In this document: positions 8,022 to 17,223 of the stretch, piece by piece
Position numbering within the stretch: the stretch's first letter is position 1
Layout of the letters: every line of letters starts with the position of its first letter
NCBI RefSeq assembly: GCF_024347195.1
Contig: NZ_AP025281.1
Coordinates: forward strand, 4,340,001-4,404,000
Direction of reading: 5' to 3'
Length of the DNA: 64,000 nt
Source of the DNA: Aliamphritea hakodatensis
GTDB taxonomy: Bacteria; Pseudomonadota; Gammaproteobacteria; Pseudomonadales; Balneatricaceae
Position numbers and translations under genes: made by a program
The notes under the pieces: model-generated
Seen by the model: the letters and a program-made list of their open reading frames with translations, nothing else
Database searches by the model: none
Told to the model about the DNA's origin: nothing

Positions 8022-8633
8022 TTACGGGGATTTAACTTCGCAGCCTTTAAGCACCAGTTGGCAGATCAGATCCGCAGCGGCTTTATAGTCTTCTTCTTCA
8101 AGCTGATCTTTACCGGTTACCCGGGTAATCTGCCAGTCAAAGTCAGCATAGGTCTGGGTGGATGCCCAAATAGTGAAAAGCAGGTGTTGCGGGTCTACCG
8201 GTGCCATCAGCCCACGGTCGATCCAATCCTGAATCCGGGCACTGCTCTGGCGGGTCTGCTGCAGCATCTGCTCTGCAATCTCAGGCGGCAGGTGCGGCGC
8301 ACCGTGCATGATTTCACTGGCAAATACTTTAGACGCATAGGGCTGCTGCTGAGAGATTTTCACCTTGGCACGGATATACTCTGTGAGAGCAACCCGGGGG
8401 TCATCATGCTCGTAAAAAGGGTCCGACGCCGCCAGCAAAGGCTCAATCACACTTTCCAGCACACTGCTGTAAAGGTTCTGTTTGGTTTTGAAATAATAAT
8501 AAATATTCGCTTTAGGAACGCCGGCCAGCTCACCGATATCCACGGTTTTTGCCGCCGCGAAGCCCTGCTCAGCGAACACTTTACTGGCCGCCCGGATAAT
8601 CAGTTCCCGGTTACGTTCTCTTATCTTTGCCAT
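8022..8633 (-). CDS. TetR-family regulator, RutR-like
   Basis: About 203 residues from the start MAKIRERNREL. A TetR helix-turn-helix occupies residues 8-55 (ELIIRAASKVFAEQGF, VPKANIYYYFKTKQNLY). The ligand domain contains PVDPQHLLFTIWASTQTYADF, closely resembling the corresponding stretch of E. coli RutR, which senses uracil and also affects purine genes. The gene diverges from xdhA with about 280 bases between starts. A RutR-like palindrome lies in that gap and another before the allantoinase gene. Control of purine oxidation by a nucleobase ligand is the natural inference. The start is uncertain, since the frame opens 21 codons earlier and neither start has an ideal ribosome site. Confidence 0.85.
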   Translation of the reverse strand: MAKIRERNRELIIRAASKVFAEQGFAAAKTVDIGELAGVPKANIYYYFKTKQNLYSSVLESVIEPLLAASDPFYEHDDPRVALTEYIRAKVKISQQQPYASKVFASEIMHGAPHLPPEIAEQMLQQTRQSSARIQDWIDRGLMAPVDPQHLLFTIWASTQTYADFDWQITRVTGKDQLEEEDYKAAADLICQLVLKGCEVKSP

Positions 8634-8833
8634 ACAGCTGTCAGGCCCTCTCCCAGCGTAGCTTATTGATAATCCGAATATTCTCTGAACAGGCATGGTA
8701 GCACCCGTGCGGCACAGCGCTCAAGCTGACGACTTATCATCTGACGGAATACCGGCCGCCACCTACACTTAAAGTGACAGGGCAATGACGCTGACCGTCA
8801 ATACCGCCATTCACGATGTGAAACAGCATTTCT

Positions 8834-8847
8834 TGACTTAAAAGTCA
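8834..8847. promoter_or_regulatory. Candidate RutR-like operator before xdhA
   Basis: TGACTT-AA-AAGTCA is a perfect 6-bp inverted repeat, preceded by T, 67 bases before the xdhA start. Its TTGAC...GTCA frame resembles the RutR site TTGACCA-NN-TGGTCAA. A sister copy lies at 21183-21196. The adjacent TetR gene is the likely source of the binding protein. Confidence 0.5.
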
Positions 8848-8864
8848 GCTTTTACTTAAATTGA

Positions 8865-8874
8865 GTGTATACAA
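8865..8874. promoter_or_regulatory. TTGTATACAA-type operator before xdhA
   Basis: GTGTATACAA matches 9 of 10 positions of the palindrome found perfectly before the AzgA-like permease and the allantoinase gene. It lies 40 bases upstream of the xdhA TTG start, next to the TetR-type palindrome. Confidence 0.6.
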
Positions 8875-8913
8875 TCCATTCTCAGAATAAATACAACAAC
8901 AGAGGAGCCTGCC

Positions 8914-10371
8914 TTGATACAGTTCCTGCTTAATGACGAGCTCAGGTCGGAAGACAATCTCGACCCCAATACCACAGTGCTGAAATACCTGCGCGAACAG
9001 CTGGGTAAAACCGGTACCAAGGAAGGCTGCGCCTCCGGAGACTGCGGTGCCTGTACCGTTGTACTGGGGGAATTACACAACGGCAGCATGCGCTATAAAA
9101 GCATCAACTCATGCCTGACATTTGTGTCCGGCCTGAACGGCAAACAGCTGATCACCGTTGAAGATCTGAAACATGCCGGCGAACTTCACCCTGCCCAGCA
9201 GGCCATGGTGGACTGCCACGGTTCCCAGTGCGGCTTCTGCACCCCAGGTTTTGTCATGTCGATGTTCGCGCTGGGTAAAAATATTGCGGCGAAGAATGCC
9301 CCGGAGCCGGATAAGCACGATATCCACGAGGCACTGGCCGGTAACCTGTGCCGCTGTACCGGTTACCGTCCGATTGAAGATGCCGCTGCCAGCATGGCGC
9401 AGCAGCCGGACCAGTTTGACAAGCATCAGGCCCGGACCATTACCCGTTTACAAAGCATCGCCAGCCAGCAGGCTGAACAGAGCACAGAACTGCAGGGAGC
9501 CGGCCGAAAAGCATTTAATCCCCGCACCCTCAGCGAACTGGCAACCCTTCTGAAAGCAAACCCAACAGCCAAACTGCTTGCCGGTGGCACGGATCTGGCC
9601 TTAGAGGTCACCCAGTTTCACCGTGATATCGACACCCTGATTTACGTGGGAGAAGTCACCGAACTGCAACAAATCACGACCACGGATGATTTCCTCGAGC
9701 TGGGTGCCGGTGCCTCACTGACCGACTGTTACGCCAGCCTGACCGCCGAATATCCGGACTTCGGGGCCCTGCTGCAGCGTTTTGCCTCCCTGCAGATCCG
9801 AAATCAGGGAACCCTTGGCGGCAACATTGGTAACGCGTCCCCCATTGGCGATTCTCCACCGGCCCTGATTGCACTGAACGCACAAATCGTGCTGCGTAAA
9901 GGTGATCAGACCCGCACCCTGCCGCTGGAAGAATATTTCCTCAGCTACAAGGTCACCGTGCAACAGCCCGGCGAATTCATTGAGAAAGTGCTGGTGCCCC
10001 GTGCCGGCAGCAATCAGACCTTCCGCAGCTACAAAATATCCAAGCGCCTTGATGATGATATTTCAGCAGTGCTCGGTTGCTTTAACCTGACAGTCGAAAA
10101 CGGCGTTATCCGTCAGGCCCGGGTTGCCTTTGGCGGCATGGCGGCCATTCCGATGCGTGCACGGCAATGCGAACAGGTGCTGGAAGGGGCCGACTGGAAT
10201 AAACACACCATCAGCCTGGCAAAAGCGGCGCTGGCGGAAGACTTCCAGCCTATTTCCGATTTCCGGGCATCAAAGGAATACCGTCTGCTGACCGCAGCAA
10301 ACATGCTCACCCGCCTGTTTGTCGAACTTGAATCCCCAGCTGTAGAAACCCGGGTAACTGCTTATGTCTAA
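8914..10371 (+). CDS. xdhA: Xanthine dehydrogenase small subunit (2Fe-2S and FAD)
   Basis: This 485-residue subunit carries electrons from the molybdenum subunit through two 2Fe-2S clusters to FAD, as xanthine or hypoxanthine is oxidised to urate. The TTG start has AGAGGAG seven bases upstream. The plant-type ferredoxin cluster is EGCASGDCGACTVV (Cys39, 44, 47), followed by a cysteine in SINSCLT. The second cluster uses QCGFCTPGF and NLCRCTGYRPI. The FAD domain starts near residue 190 (LLAGGTDLALEV, QIRNQGTLGGNIGNASPIGDS), and a CO-dehydrogenase flavoprotein C-terminal domain ends the chain. Its stop overlaps xdhB by eight bases, indicating translational coupling. Confidence 0.96.
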   Translation: MIQFLLNDELRSEDNLDPNTTVLKYLREQLGKTGTKEGCASGDCGACTVVLGELHNGSMRYKSINSCLTFVSGLNGKQLITVEDLKHAGELHPAQQAMVDCHGSQCGFCTPGFVMSMFALGKNIAAKNAPEPDKHDIHEALAGNLCRCTGYRPIEDAAASMAQQPDQFDKHQARTITRLQSIASQQAEQSTELQGAGRKAFNPRTLSELATLLKANPTAKLLAGGTDLALEVTQFHRDIDTLIYVGEVTELQQITTTDDFLELGAGASLTDCYASLTAEYPDFGALLQRFASLQIRNQGTLGGNIGNASPIGDSPPALIALNAQIVLRKGDQTRTLPLEEYFLSYKVTVQQPGEFIEKVLVPRAGSNQTFRSYKISKRLDDDISAVLGCFNLTVENGVIRQARVAFGGMAAIPMRARQCEQVLEGADWNKHTISLAKAALAEDFQPISDFRASKEYRLLTAANMLTRLFVELESPAVETRVTAYV

Positions 10372-12781
10372 TCATCACCAACCAACACTGACTCAAGAAC
10401 AGTTACTGCAGCAGGCTAAACAGGACCTGACCACCGGCGTTGGCCGCAGCGTCAAACACGAAAGCGCCGCCAAGCAGGTTACCGGCGAAGCGGTGTATAT
10501 CGACGACCGGCTGGAGTTTCCGAACCAGTTACATGTGTACGCCCGTCTGTCGGATGTGGCCCATGCCCGCATCACCAACATCGACGTCAGCCCCTGTTAT
10601 GACATTCCCGGTGTCACCGTTGCGATTACCGCGGCGGATGTTCCCGGCCAGCTGGATATCGGCCCGGTACTGCCCGGCGACCCGTTACTGGCGCAGGACA
10701 CCATCGAATTCTACGGCCAGCCACTGCTGGCGGTCGGTGCCTGTGATCTGGAAACCGCCCGTAAGGCAGCCATGGCCGCCATTGTTGAATATGAAACACT
10801 GGATGCCGTACTCTCGGTAGAAGATGCACTGGAGAAAGAATTTTACGTCAGCGAACCCCACCAGCATAAACGGGGGGATTCAGAAAGCGCACTGGCCAGT
10901 GCCAAAAACCGTTTAGAAGGCGCGGTACATATCGGTGGCCAGGAACACTTCTATCTGGAAACTCAGGTCTCTTCGGTGATTCCCACCGAGGACGGCGGCA
11001 TGATCGTCTATACCTCCACCCAGAACCCCACCGAAGTGCAGAAACTGGTGGCCGAGGTGCTAGGTGTGTCCTTTAACAAGGTGCAGATCGATATGCGCCG
11101 CATGGGTGGCGGCTTTGGCGGCAAGGAAACCCAGGCAGCAGGCCCCGCCTGTATTGCTGCAGTCATCGCCAGCATCACCGGACGCCCGGCAAAAATGCGC
11201 CTGCCGCGGATGGAAGACATGATGATGACCGGTAAACGGCATCCGTTCTTCAACCGGTATCAGGTCGGCTACGATGATGAGGGCCGGATTCAGGGCTACG
11301 AGATGCAGCTGGCCGGTAACTGCGGCTACTCGCCGGACCTGTCCAACTCGATTGTCGACCGGGCCATGTTCCACAGTGACAACGGTTACTATCTGGGTGA
11401 CGCCACCATTACCGGTTACCGCTGCAAAACCCATACGGCATCCAATACCGCTTACAGGGGGTTCGGCGGTCCGCAGGGGCTGATCATGCCGGAAATTGTG
11501 CTGGATGAGATCGCCCGTGATCTGGGCAAAGACCCGCTGGAAATCCGTAAACTTAACCTTTACGGCGACGAAGGCCGCAACGTCACCCACTACTACCAGA
11601 CCGTGGAAGACAACCAGTTGCCGGAAATGCTCGCTGAGCTGGAAGCCAGCAGTGATTATCAGAAGCGCCGCCAGGAAATCCGCGAATACAACGCCAGCAG
11701 CCCGATCCTGAAAAAAGGTCTGGCGCTGACGCCGGTGAAATTCGGTATTTCCTTTACCGCCACCTTCCTCAATCAGGCCGGGGCGCTGATCCACATCTAC
11801 ACCGACGGCAGCATCCATCTGAACCATGGCGGTACCGAAATGGGTCAGGGTCTGAATACCAAGGTGGCCCAGATTGTCGCCGAAGAGTTTCAGGTAGACT
11901 TCGACACCATTCACATCAGTGCCACCAACACGGATAAGGTACCGAATACGTCACCCACTGCAGCATCCTCCGGGGCGGACCTGAACGGTAAGGCGGCCCA
12001 GAATGCCGCACAAACCATCAAACAGCGGCTGGTCGAATTTGCCGCCCGTCACTATGACGTGACCGAAGAAGATGTCTGTTTTAAGAACAACTTAGTACAG
12101 ATCCGAGATACCCTGATGCCGTTTGCTGAGTTTATCCAGCTGGCCTATTTCCATCAGGTCTCCCTGTCCAGCACCGGTTTCTACCGTACGCCGAAAATCT
12201 TTTACGACCGGGATAAAGCCCGTGGCCGGCCGTTCTATTACTTCGCCTACGGCGCCGCCTGCTCTGAAGTGGTGATCGACACCCTGACCGGCGAATATAA
12301 AATCCTGCGGGCAGACATCCTTCACGATGTTGGCGCATCCCTAAACCCGGCCATCGATATCGGGCAGGTTGAAGGGGCTTACGTGCAGGGTGCCGGCTGG
12401 CTGACCACCGAAGAGTTGGTGTGGAATGAACAGGGCCGCCTGATGACCTCCGGCCCGGCCAGTTACAAGATTCCGGCCATTGCGGATGCGCCGGTGGACT
12501 TCCGGGTGAAACTGGTGGAAAACCGCAAGAATCAGGAAGACACCGTGTTCCATTCCAAGGCCGTGGGTGAACCGCCGTTTATGCTGGGGATCTCGGTGTT
12601 CTGTGCCATTAAAGACGCCATTGCCAGCCTGGCCGATTACCGCCGTAGCCCGAAACTGGATGCACCGGCAACACCGGAGCGGGTACTCTGGGCGGTACAG
12701 GCGATGCAAAACCAACGGACCAGCCAGGGGTCAGCAGCAACGGCCAGCCAACCGGCAAGTGAGCATGAATATGAGTCATAA
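10364..12781 (+). CDS. xdhB: Xanthine dehydrogenase large molybdopterin subunit
   Basis: This 805-residue catalytic subunit binds the molybdenum cofactor and the purine. An N-terminal aldehyde oxidase/xanthine dehydrogenase a/b hammerhead domain covers roughly residues 30-140. The cofactor motifs MGGGFGGKETQ (near 250), TAYRGFGGPQG (near 365), GGTEMGQGLNTK (near 490) and TAASSGADLNGKA follow. The catalytic glutamate motif KAVGEPPFMLG is near residue 730. Length and order are those of bacterial XdhB. It overlaps xdhA by eight bases and xdhC by about eleven, so the three are one operon. Confidence 0.96.
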   Translation: MSNHHQPTLTQEQLLQQAKQDLTTGVGRSVKHESAAKQVTGEAVYIDDRLEFPNQLHVYARLSDVAHARITNIDVSPCYDIPGVTVAITAADVPGQLDIGPVLPGDPLLAQDTIEFYGQPLLAVGACDLETARKAAMAAIVEYETLDAVLSVEDALEKEFYVSEPHQHKRGDSESALASAKNRLEGAVHIGGQEHFYLETQVSSVIPTEDGGMIVYTSTQNPTEVQKLVAEVLGVSFNKVQIDMRRMGGGFGGKETQAAGPACIAAVIASITGRPAKMRLPRMEDMMMTGKRHPFFNRYQVGYDDEGRIQGYEMQLAGNCGYSPDLSNSIVDRAMFHSDNGYYLGDATITGYRCKTHTASNTAYRGFGGPQGLIMPEIVLDEIARDLGKDPLEIRKLNLYGDEGRNVTHYYQTVEDNQLPEMLAELEASSDYQKRRQEIREYNASSPILKKGLALTPVKFGISFTATFLNQAGALIHIYTDGSIHLNHGGTEMGQGLNTKVAQIVAEEFQVDFDTIHISATNTDKVPNTSPTAASSGADLNGKAAQNAAQTIKQRLVEFAARHYDVTEEDVCFKNNLVQIRDTLMPFAEFIQLAYFHQVSLSSTGFYRTPKIFYDRDKARGRPFYYFAYGAACSEVVIDTLTGEYKILRADILHDVGASLNPAIDIGQVEGAYVQGAGWLTTEELVWNEQGRLMTSGPASYKIPAIADAPVDFRVKLVENRKNQEDTVFHSKAVGEPPFMLGISVFCAIKDAIASLADYRRSPKLDAPATPERVLWAVQAMQNQRTSQGSAATASQPASEHEYES

Positions 12782-13631
12782 ATGGATTCACGCCCTCGCT
12801 GAACTGGATAGCCAGGGCACCCCGGGCATACTGATCACCGTCATCGAAGAACGAGGCTCCACGCCGCGTAACGCCGGGGCAAAAATGGTGGTCACCACTG
12901 AGGCTCAGTTCGACACCATCGGCGGCGGCCATCTGGAATACAAGGTGATTAAACTGGCCCGGCAAATGCTGGAAGACAACCTGCATGAGCCCCGTCTGGA
13001 ACGTTTCTCTCTGGGGGCCAGCCTTGGCCAGTGCTGCGGCGGCGCCACCACAGTGCTGCTTGAACCTATGGGCACCGACGTGAAAGAAATCGCCGTGTTT
13101 GGTGCCGGCCATGTCGGTCAGGCGCTGATTCCGGTGCTGGCCAGCCTGCCCTGCCGGATTCGCTGGATTGACGCGCGGGAAGACATTTTCCCTGAACATA
13201 TCCCGCAGGGGGTCACGAAGGTAGTCAATGAATTCCCGGTGGACGAAGTGGAAGACCTGCCGGCTAACAGCTATTTCATCGTGATGACCCATAACCATCA
13301 GCTGGATCAGCAACTGAGTGAGAAAATTCTCGCCAGAGATGATTTCAGCTACTTCGGCCTGATCGGCTCGGCCACTAAGCGAAAAAAGTTTGAACACCGC
13401 CTGACCGCCAAAGGCTTCAGCCGTGAGCAACTGGATAAGATGACCTGCCCGATGGGCATTCCCGAAGTGAAAGGTAAACTGCCGGCAGAAATTGCAGTGG
13501 CGGTTGCCGCTGAGTTCATCGCCCTATATAACCGGAACTTCGGGGCAGGTGCTGAGCCTGGCAGTAACAAAAATACCGGTACAAAAACTGATCACCCACT
13601 GAAGAAAGTCGTCAGCCGTCTGGCAGTCTGA
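12771..13631 (+). CDS. xdhC: XdhC, molybdenum cofactor insertion chaperone
   Basis: XdhC binds the molybdenum cofactor, supports its sulfuration and hands it to XdhB. The chosen start ATG 12771 lies inside the end of xdhB, with AAGTGAG eight bases upstream; ATG 12765 is a close alternative. That gives 286 residues, the usual size. Visible motifs are ERGSTPRNAGAKMVV, IGGGHLEYKVI, SLGQCCGG with the conserved double cysteine, and a Rossmann-type domain beginning IAVFGAGHVGQAL near residue 100. FGLIGSATKRKKF and CPMGIPEVKGKLPAEIAVAVAAE follow toward the C-terminus. It is the last gene of the xdhABC operon, and guaD follows 23 bases later. Confidence 0.94.
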   Translation: MSHKWIHALAELDSQGTPGILITVIEERGSTPRNAGAKMVVTTEAQFDTIGGGHLEYKVIKLARQMLEDNLHEPRLERFSLGASLGQCCGGATTVLLEPMGTDVKEIAVFGAGHVGQALIPVLASLPCRIRWIDAREDIFPEHIPQGVTKVVNEFPVDEVEDLPANSYFIVMTHNHQLDQQLSEKILARDDFSYFGLIGSATKRKKFEHRLTAKGFSREQLDKMTCPMGIPEVKGKLPAEIAVAVAAEFIALYNRNFGAGAEPGSNKNTGTKTDHPLKKVVSRLAV

Positions 13632-13654
13632 TCACACACATTAAGAGACCTAAC

Positions 13655-14959
13655 ATGACTACACACAGCCATGCATATCGCGCTGCCCTGATCCACAGCA
13701 TTGCCGACCCTGCCAAAGTGGGCACCGAAGCCTCCTATGAATATTTTGAAGACGGCCTGCTGATTGTCCGCGACGGCAAGGTTCAGGCCGCCGGCGACGC
13801 ACAAACTCTGCTGGCGGATCTGCCGCCGGGAACCCCGGTGACCGCATACGAAAATGCCCTGCTCTGCCCGGGCTTTATCGACACCCATATCCATTATCCA
13901 CAGACCGGTATGATCGCCTCTTATGGCGAACAGTTGCTGGACTGGCTGAATAATTACACCTTCCCGACGGAACAGCATTTCAGTGATCCTGAACATGCCG
14001 GCAAGGTTGCGGATATCTTCCTCGATGAACTGACCCGTAACGGCACCACCACCGCACTGGTCTTCGGCACTGTGCACCCGGAATCTGTTGATGCATTTTT
14101 CAGCAAAGCGGAACAGCGCAACCTGCGAATGATCGCCGGTAAAGTGATGATGGACCGCAACGCCCCGGACTACCTGACAGACACCCCTCAGTCCGGCTAC
14201 GAAGACAGCAAGGCCCTGATAGAGCGCTGGCACGGCAAAGGCCGTCTGCACTATGCAGTGACGCCGCGCTTTGCCCCAACCAGCAGCGATGAACAGCTCA
14301 CCATGGCCGGCCAGTTGCTGAAGGAATACCCCGACCTCTACCTGCACACCCACCTGTCAGAAAATAAACAGGAAATTGAATGGGTAAAAGAACTCTTCCC
14401 GGACCGCAGCGGCTATCTGGATGTGTACGATCACCACGAACTGCTGGGTAAACGTTCGGTCTTCGCCCACGGGGTGCACCTGTGTGACAGCGAATGTCAG
14501 CGGCTGGCGGAAACCGAATCAGCCATCGCCTTCTGCCCGACCTCCAATCTGTTCCTGGGCAGCGGCCTGCTCGACCTGCCGAAACTGGAAGCGGAACAAG
14601 TGAAGGTCGGACTGGGCACCGATGTCGGCGGCGGCACCAGTTTCTCAATCCTGCAGACCCTCAATGAAGCCTATAAAATCATGCAGTTACAGGGCCATAA
14701 ACTGGACCCGTTCAAATCCCTGTATCTGGCAACGTTAGGCGGGGCTGAAGCCCTCTGCCTGGAAGATAAAATCGGCAGCTTCGCCACCGGCAACGAAGCG
14801 GATTTTGTAGTGCTGGATTACAACGCCACACCGCTGATGGAATACCGTATGCAGCAGGCCAGTAGCATTGAAGAACGGCTGTTCGTGATGATGATGCTGG
14901 GGGATGACCGGGCCATCCGGGAAACTTTCGCCATGGGTAATTCCGTTTACTGGCGCTGA
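13655..14959 (+). CDS. guaD: Guanine deaminase
   Basis: Hydrolyses guanine to xanthine and ammonia, feeding XdhAB. The 434 residues match the GuaD family length. Zinc and catalytic motifs appear in order: GFIDTHIHYPQTGMIASYGEQLLDWL, THLSENKQEIEWV, FAHGVHL, FCPTSNLFLGSGL and GLGTDVGGGTSFS. The DTHIHYPQ and GEQLLDWLNNYTFPTE segments separate it from the 8-oxoguanine deaminase at 4183. The start follows the xdhC stop by 23 bases, so it is probably cotranscribed with xdhABC from the TTG-started xdhA promoter. Confidence 0.96.
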   Translation: MTTHSHAYRAALIHSIADPAKVGTEASYEYFEDGLLIVRDGKVQAAGDAQTLLADLPPGTPVTAYENALLCPGFIDTHIHYPQTGMIASYGEQLLDWLNNYTFPTEQHFSDPEHAGKVADIFLDELTRNGTTTALVFGTVHPESVDAFFSKAEQRNLRMIAGKVMMDRNAPDYLTDTPQSGYEDSKALIERWHGKGRLHYAVTPRFAPTSSDEQLTMAGQLLKEYPDLYLHTHLSENKQEIEWVKELFPDRSGYLDVYDHHELLGKRSVFAHGVHLCDSECQRLAETESAIAFCPTSNLFLGSGLLDLPKLEAEQVKVGLGTDVGGGTSFSILQTLNEAYKIMQLQGHKLDPFKSLYLATLGGAEALCLEDKIGSFATGNEADFVVLDYNATPLMEYRMQQASSIEERLFVMMMLGDDRAIRETFAMGNSVYWR

Positions 14960-15277
14960 TCAGGCGCATCTGAAAAGCGCTTGACTTAACAGCCGGTAAC
15001 CACCGGCTGTGTGCTTGCTTTATCCTTTGCACGCCTCGCTTCCTGTACGCCTTTACCGGCGCTGCCTGACATCCCTTTCCGCAAAACTGATGCCGGTTTT
15101 CTTTCCTGTCTGCCACCGACATTCAATGTGAAGAAGCGGCGAAGTTCCCCATAATGCCACCCTATTCTCTCGACAGTGCAGACAGGATTCCGCACACTCA
15201 GTGTTTCTAGCGTGCCACAGTTTGCAGTCGTCAGCCGCTAAATTACTTACGGGTCGTTCGCAGCCAGGATAATAACT
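14960..15277. other. Intergenic region between guaD and the diguanylate cyclase
   Basis: This stretch contains a stem AGCCGGT-AACC-ACCGGCT at 14991-15008 without a long T run, possibly a weak terminator of the xdh-guaD transcript. Otherwise I see no gene. The start-proximal end has an AGGAT about nine bases before the GTG of the next gene. Confidence 0.5.
14990..15009 (+). terminator. Possible weak terminator after guaD
   Basis: A perfect 8-bp stem with an AACC loop lies 30 bases after the guaD stop. The following bases are GTGCTTGCTT, not a clean T tract, so termination may be inefficient or Rho-aided. Confidence 0.45.
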
Positions 15278-17194
15278 GTGTCAGTAGCTGAACTATACAT
15301 GGAGTCTCGCAACCCGCAGGCCAGCCGACAGCAAGGGCTTTTCCCGTGCTGGCTGACAGCCGCCGTATTGTTATTGCTGCTATTCAGCAGCAATGTACTG
15401 GCCAATACAGACGGCACCCATACATTCCATATTCAGCCCAATATGGACGGCGAAGTCATGACGCCGTACATGCAGGTACTGGAAGATCCTGACTGCACAC
15501 TGAGTTTTGCTGATGTTCAGAAGCCTTACTGGCAAAACAGATTTACACCGATCAACAACAATCAGACCGCCCACGGGGTTTCCAGCTCAGCCTGGTGGAT
15601 CCGCATCAGTGCTGCCAATCACAGCGATAAAAGTGTCGACTGGATACTTGAAGCCCTGCATAACATCACCGACTATATCGACGTATATCAGCTCGATGCC
15701 GCTGGCAATGTCAGTGCCCAGCAACTGGGGGATCACCGCCCCTACGCAATTAATCATCTGCCCAGCGAAGCATTCTCTTTCCCGCTGAAGACACCCGCCG
15801 GTGAACAACAGACAATCTATCTGCGGTTTAACTTCGAGCATGCCGGGGTCATTAACCTGTATCTGGAAGCTTCCACCCCTGAAGCTTACGTTCAGAAGCA
15901 GCATATTCAGGGTATCTGGCTGGGAATTTTTCTGGGTGCCGCCATACTGGTGATGGTGTATACCCTGTTTCTGATGCTGTCTATCCGCGAAAAACCCTAC
16001 TTCTGGTACCTGCTCTATGCCAGTGCCGCCGTGGTCATGTATCTGGCCCTGAGCGGGCTGGGTTACCGTTATATCTGGGGCTTCACCCCTACCCTTGCGG
16101 ATGCCATTCCGCACTTTGCCATCGTGGCCTTTTACAGCCTGGCGATTCAGTTCTCCCGCAGCTTTCTGGACACAGACAAACAGGCTCCTCAACTGGACGC
16201 CCTGCTGTTACTGCTTCTGGGGATAACTGCATTCAGCGGTATATTGCTGATCATTAACATCCGGGAACTCGCCCTTAATCTGCTGATGCTCACCGGTCTC
16301 GCGCTGGGGCTGTTCCCCGCCATCGGCATTTACCTGTGGAGTAAGGGGCAGCATCAGGCACGGGGATATACCCTGGCCTGGAGCATCTGGTCTATTACCG
16401 TGATCTGCGGCATTCTGCGCTTTCAGGGCATCATCCCCACCAGTAATTTTGCCATCGGAGCCACCCGCTTCGGGATGATTCTGGAGACTATTTTGCTGGC
16501 GTTCGCCCTGGTGGACCGGGTAAATATCCTGCGTAAGGAAAAACTCGCCGCCGAAGAACGGGAACGGCTCGCAGCTCAGCAGGCCACCGATCAGCTGGAA
16601 ACTAAGGTAAAAGAACGGACCCGGGAACTGGAACTGGCCCGCCAGCATGCTGAAAAACTGGCCAGTCAGGATTCTCTCTCGGGGCTATTCAACCGGCGGG
16701 CATTCTTCCAGCAGGGTAATACGGAAGTTCACCGGGCCCGACGGTACGATCAGACGCTCTCGGTCATGATGCTGGATATCGACCACTTCAAACAGATCAA
16801 TGATCAGCATGGCCACGCAGCGGGTGACCGGGTCATCAGCACTGTCGCCAGCATTCTGAACGAAGTCCTTCGGGAATCAGATATTAAAGCCCGTATCGGC
16901 GGCGAAGAGTTTGCCGTGGTACTGGTGCAGACACCGCGTAATAAAGCGCTGCATCTGGCTGAGCGAATCCGGGATGAGATTCAGCATACGCCAATCAGCA
17001 GTCAGGGAATGACGGTGAACATCACTGCCAGTTTCGGCATTGCCGAACTGACTGAAGACAGCGGCGGAGGAACCACACTGGATCAGCTACTGGCCCGGGC
17101 AGATAAAGCGCTTTACTGGGGCAAGAATAACGGCCGCAACCGGGTGACAGGGTACACAGCACCGGCCACCGCTGCAGAAGAAGATCTGCTCTGA
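15278..17194 (+). CDS. 7TMR-DISM diguanylate cyclase
   Basis: A 638-residue membrane diguanylate cyclase. It has an N-terminal signal/anchor (residues 25-42), a periplasmic beta-rich 7TMR-DISMED2-like domain (about 45-205), seven hydrophobic helices (about 215-410), a coiled coil (about 420-465), and a GGDEF domain. The active-site loop reads ARIGGEEF, preceded five residues upstream by RESD, the usual inhibitory RxxD site, so it is predicted active and feedback-inhibited. The extracellular DISM domain usually binds carbohydrate-like ligands. It starts with GTG; ATG 15299 is an alternative start. It interrupts the purine cluster, but no sequence feature links it to purines. Confidence 0.9.
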   Translation: MSVAELYMESRNPQASRQQGLFPCWLTAAVLLLLLFSSNVLANTDGTHTFHIQPNMDGEVMTPYMQVLEDPDCTLSFADVQKPYWQNRFTPINNNQTAHGVSSSAWWIRISAANHSDKSVDWILEALHNITDYIDVYQLDAAGNVSAQQLGDHRPYAINHLPSEAFSFPLKTPAGEQQTIYLRFNFEHAGVINLYLEASTPEAYVQKQHIQGIWLGIFLGAAILVMVYTLFLMLSIREKPYFWYLLYASAAVVMYLALSGLGYRYIWGFTPTLADAIPHFAIVAFYSLAIQFSRSFLDTDKQAPQLDALLLLLLGITAFSGILLIINIRELALNLLMLTGLALGLFPAIGIYLWSKGQHQARGYTLAWSIWSITVICGILRFQGIIPTSNFAIGATRFGMILETILLAFALVDRVNILRKEKLAAEERERLAAQQATDQLETKVKERTRELELARQHAEKLASQDSLSGLFNRRAFFQQGNTEVHRARRYDQTLSVMMLDIDHFKQINDQHGHAAGDRVISTVASILNEVLRESDIKARIGGEEFAVVLVQTPRNKALHLAERIRDEIQHTPISSQGMTVNITASFGIAELTEDSGGGTTLDQLLARADKALYWGKNNGRNRVTGYTAPATAAEEDLL

Positions 17195-17223
17195 AGCGGC
17201 TATCGGCTGTTCAGTGCAAACGG

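Noticed and set aside
11060..11914. A 284-codon minus-strand frame opposite xdhB
   Set aside because: Antisense to a clear xdhB with all cofactor motifs; no motif of its own.
12609..13430. A 273-codon minus-strand frame opposite xdhB/xdhC
   Set aside because: Antisense to xdhC and lacks any protein-family features.
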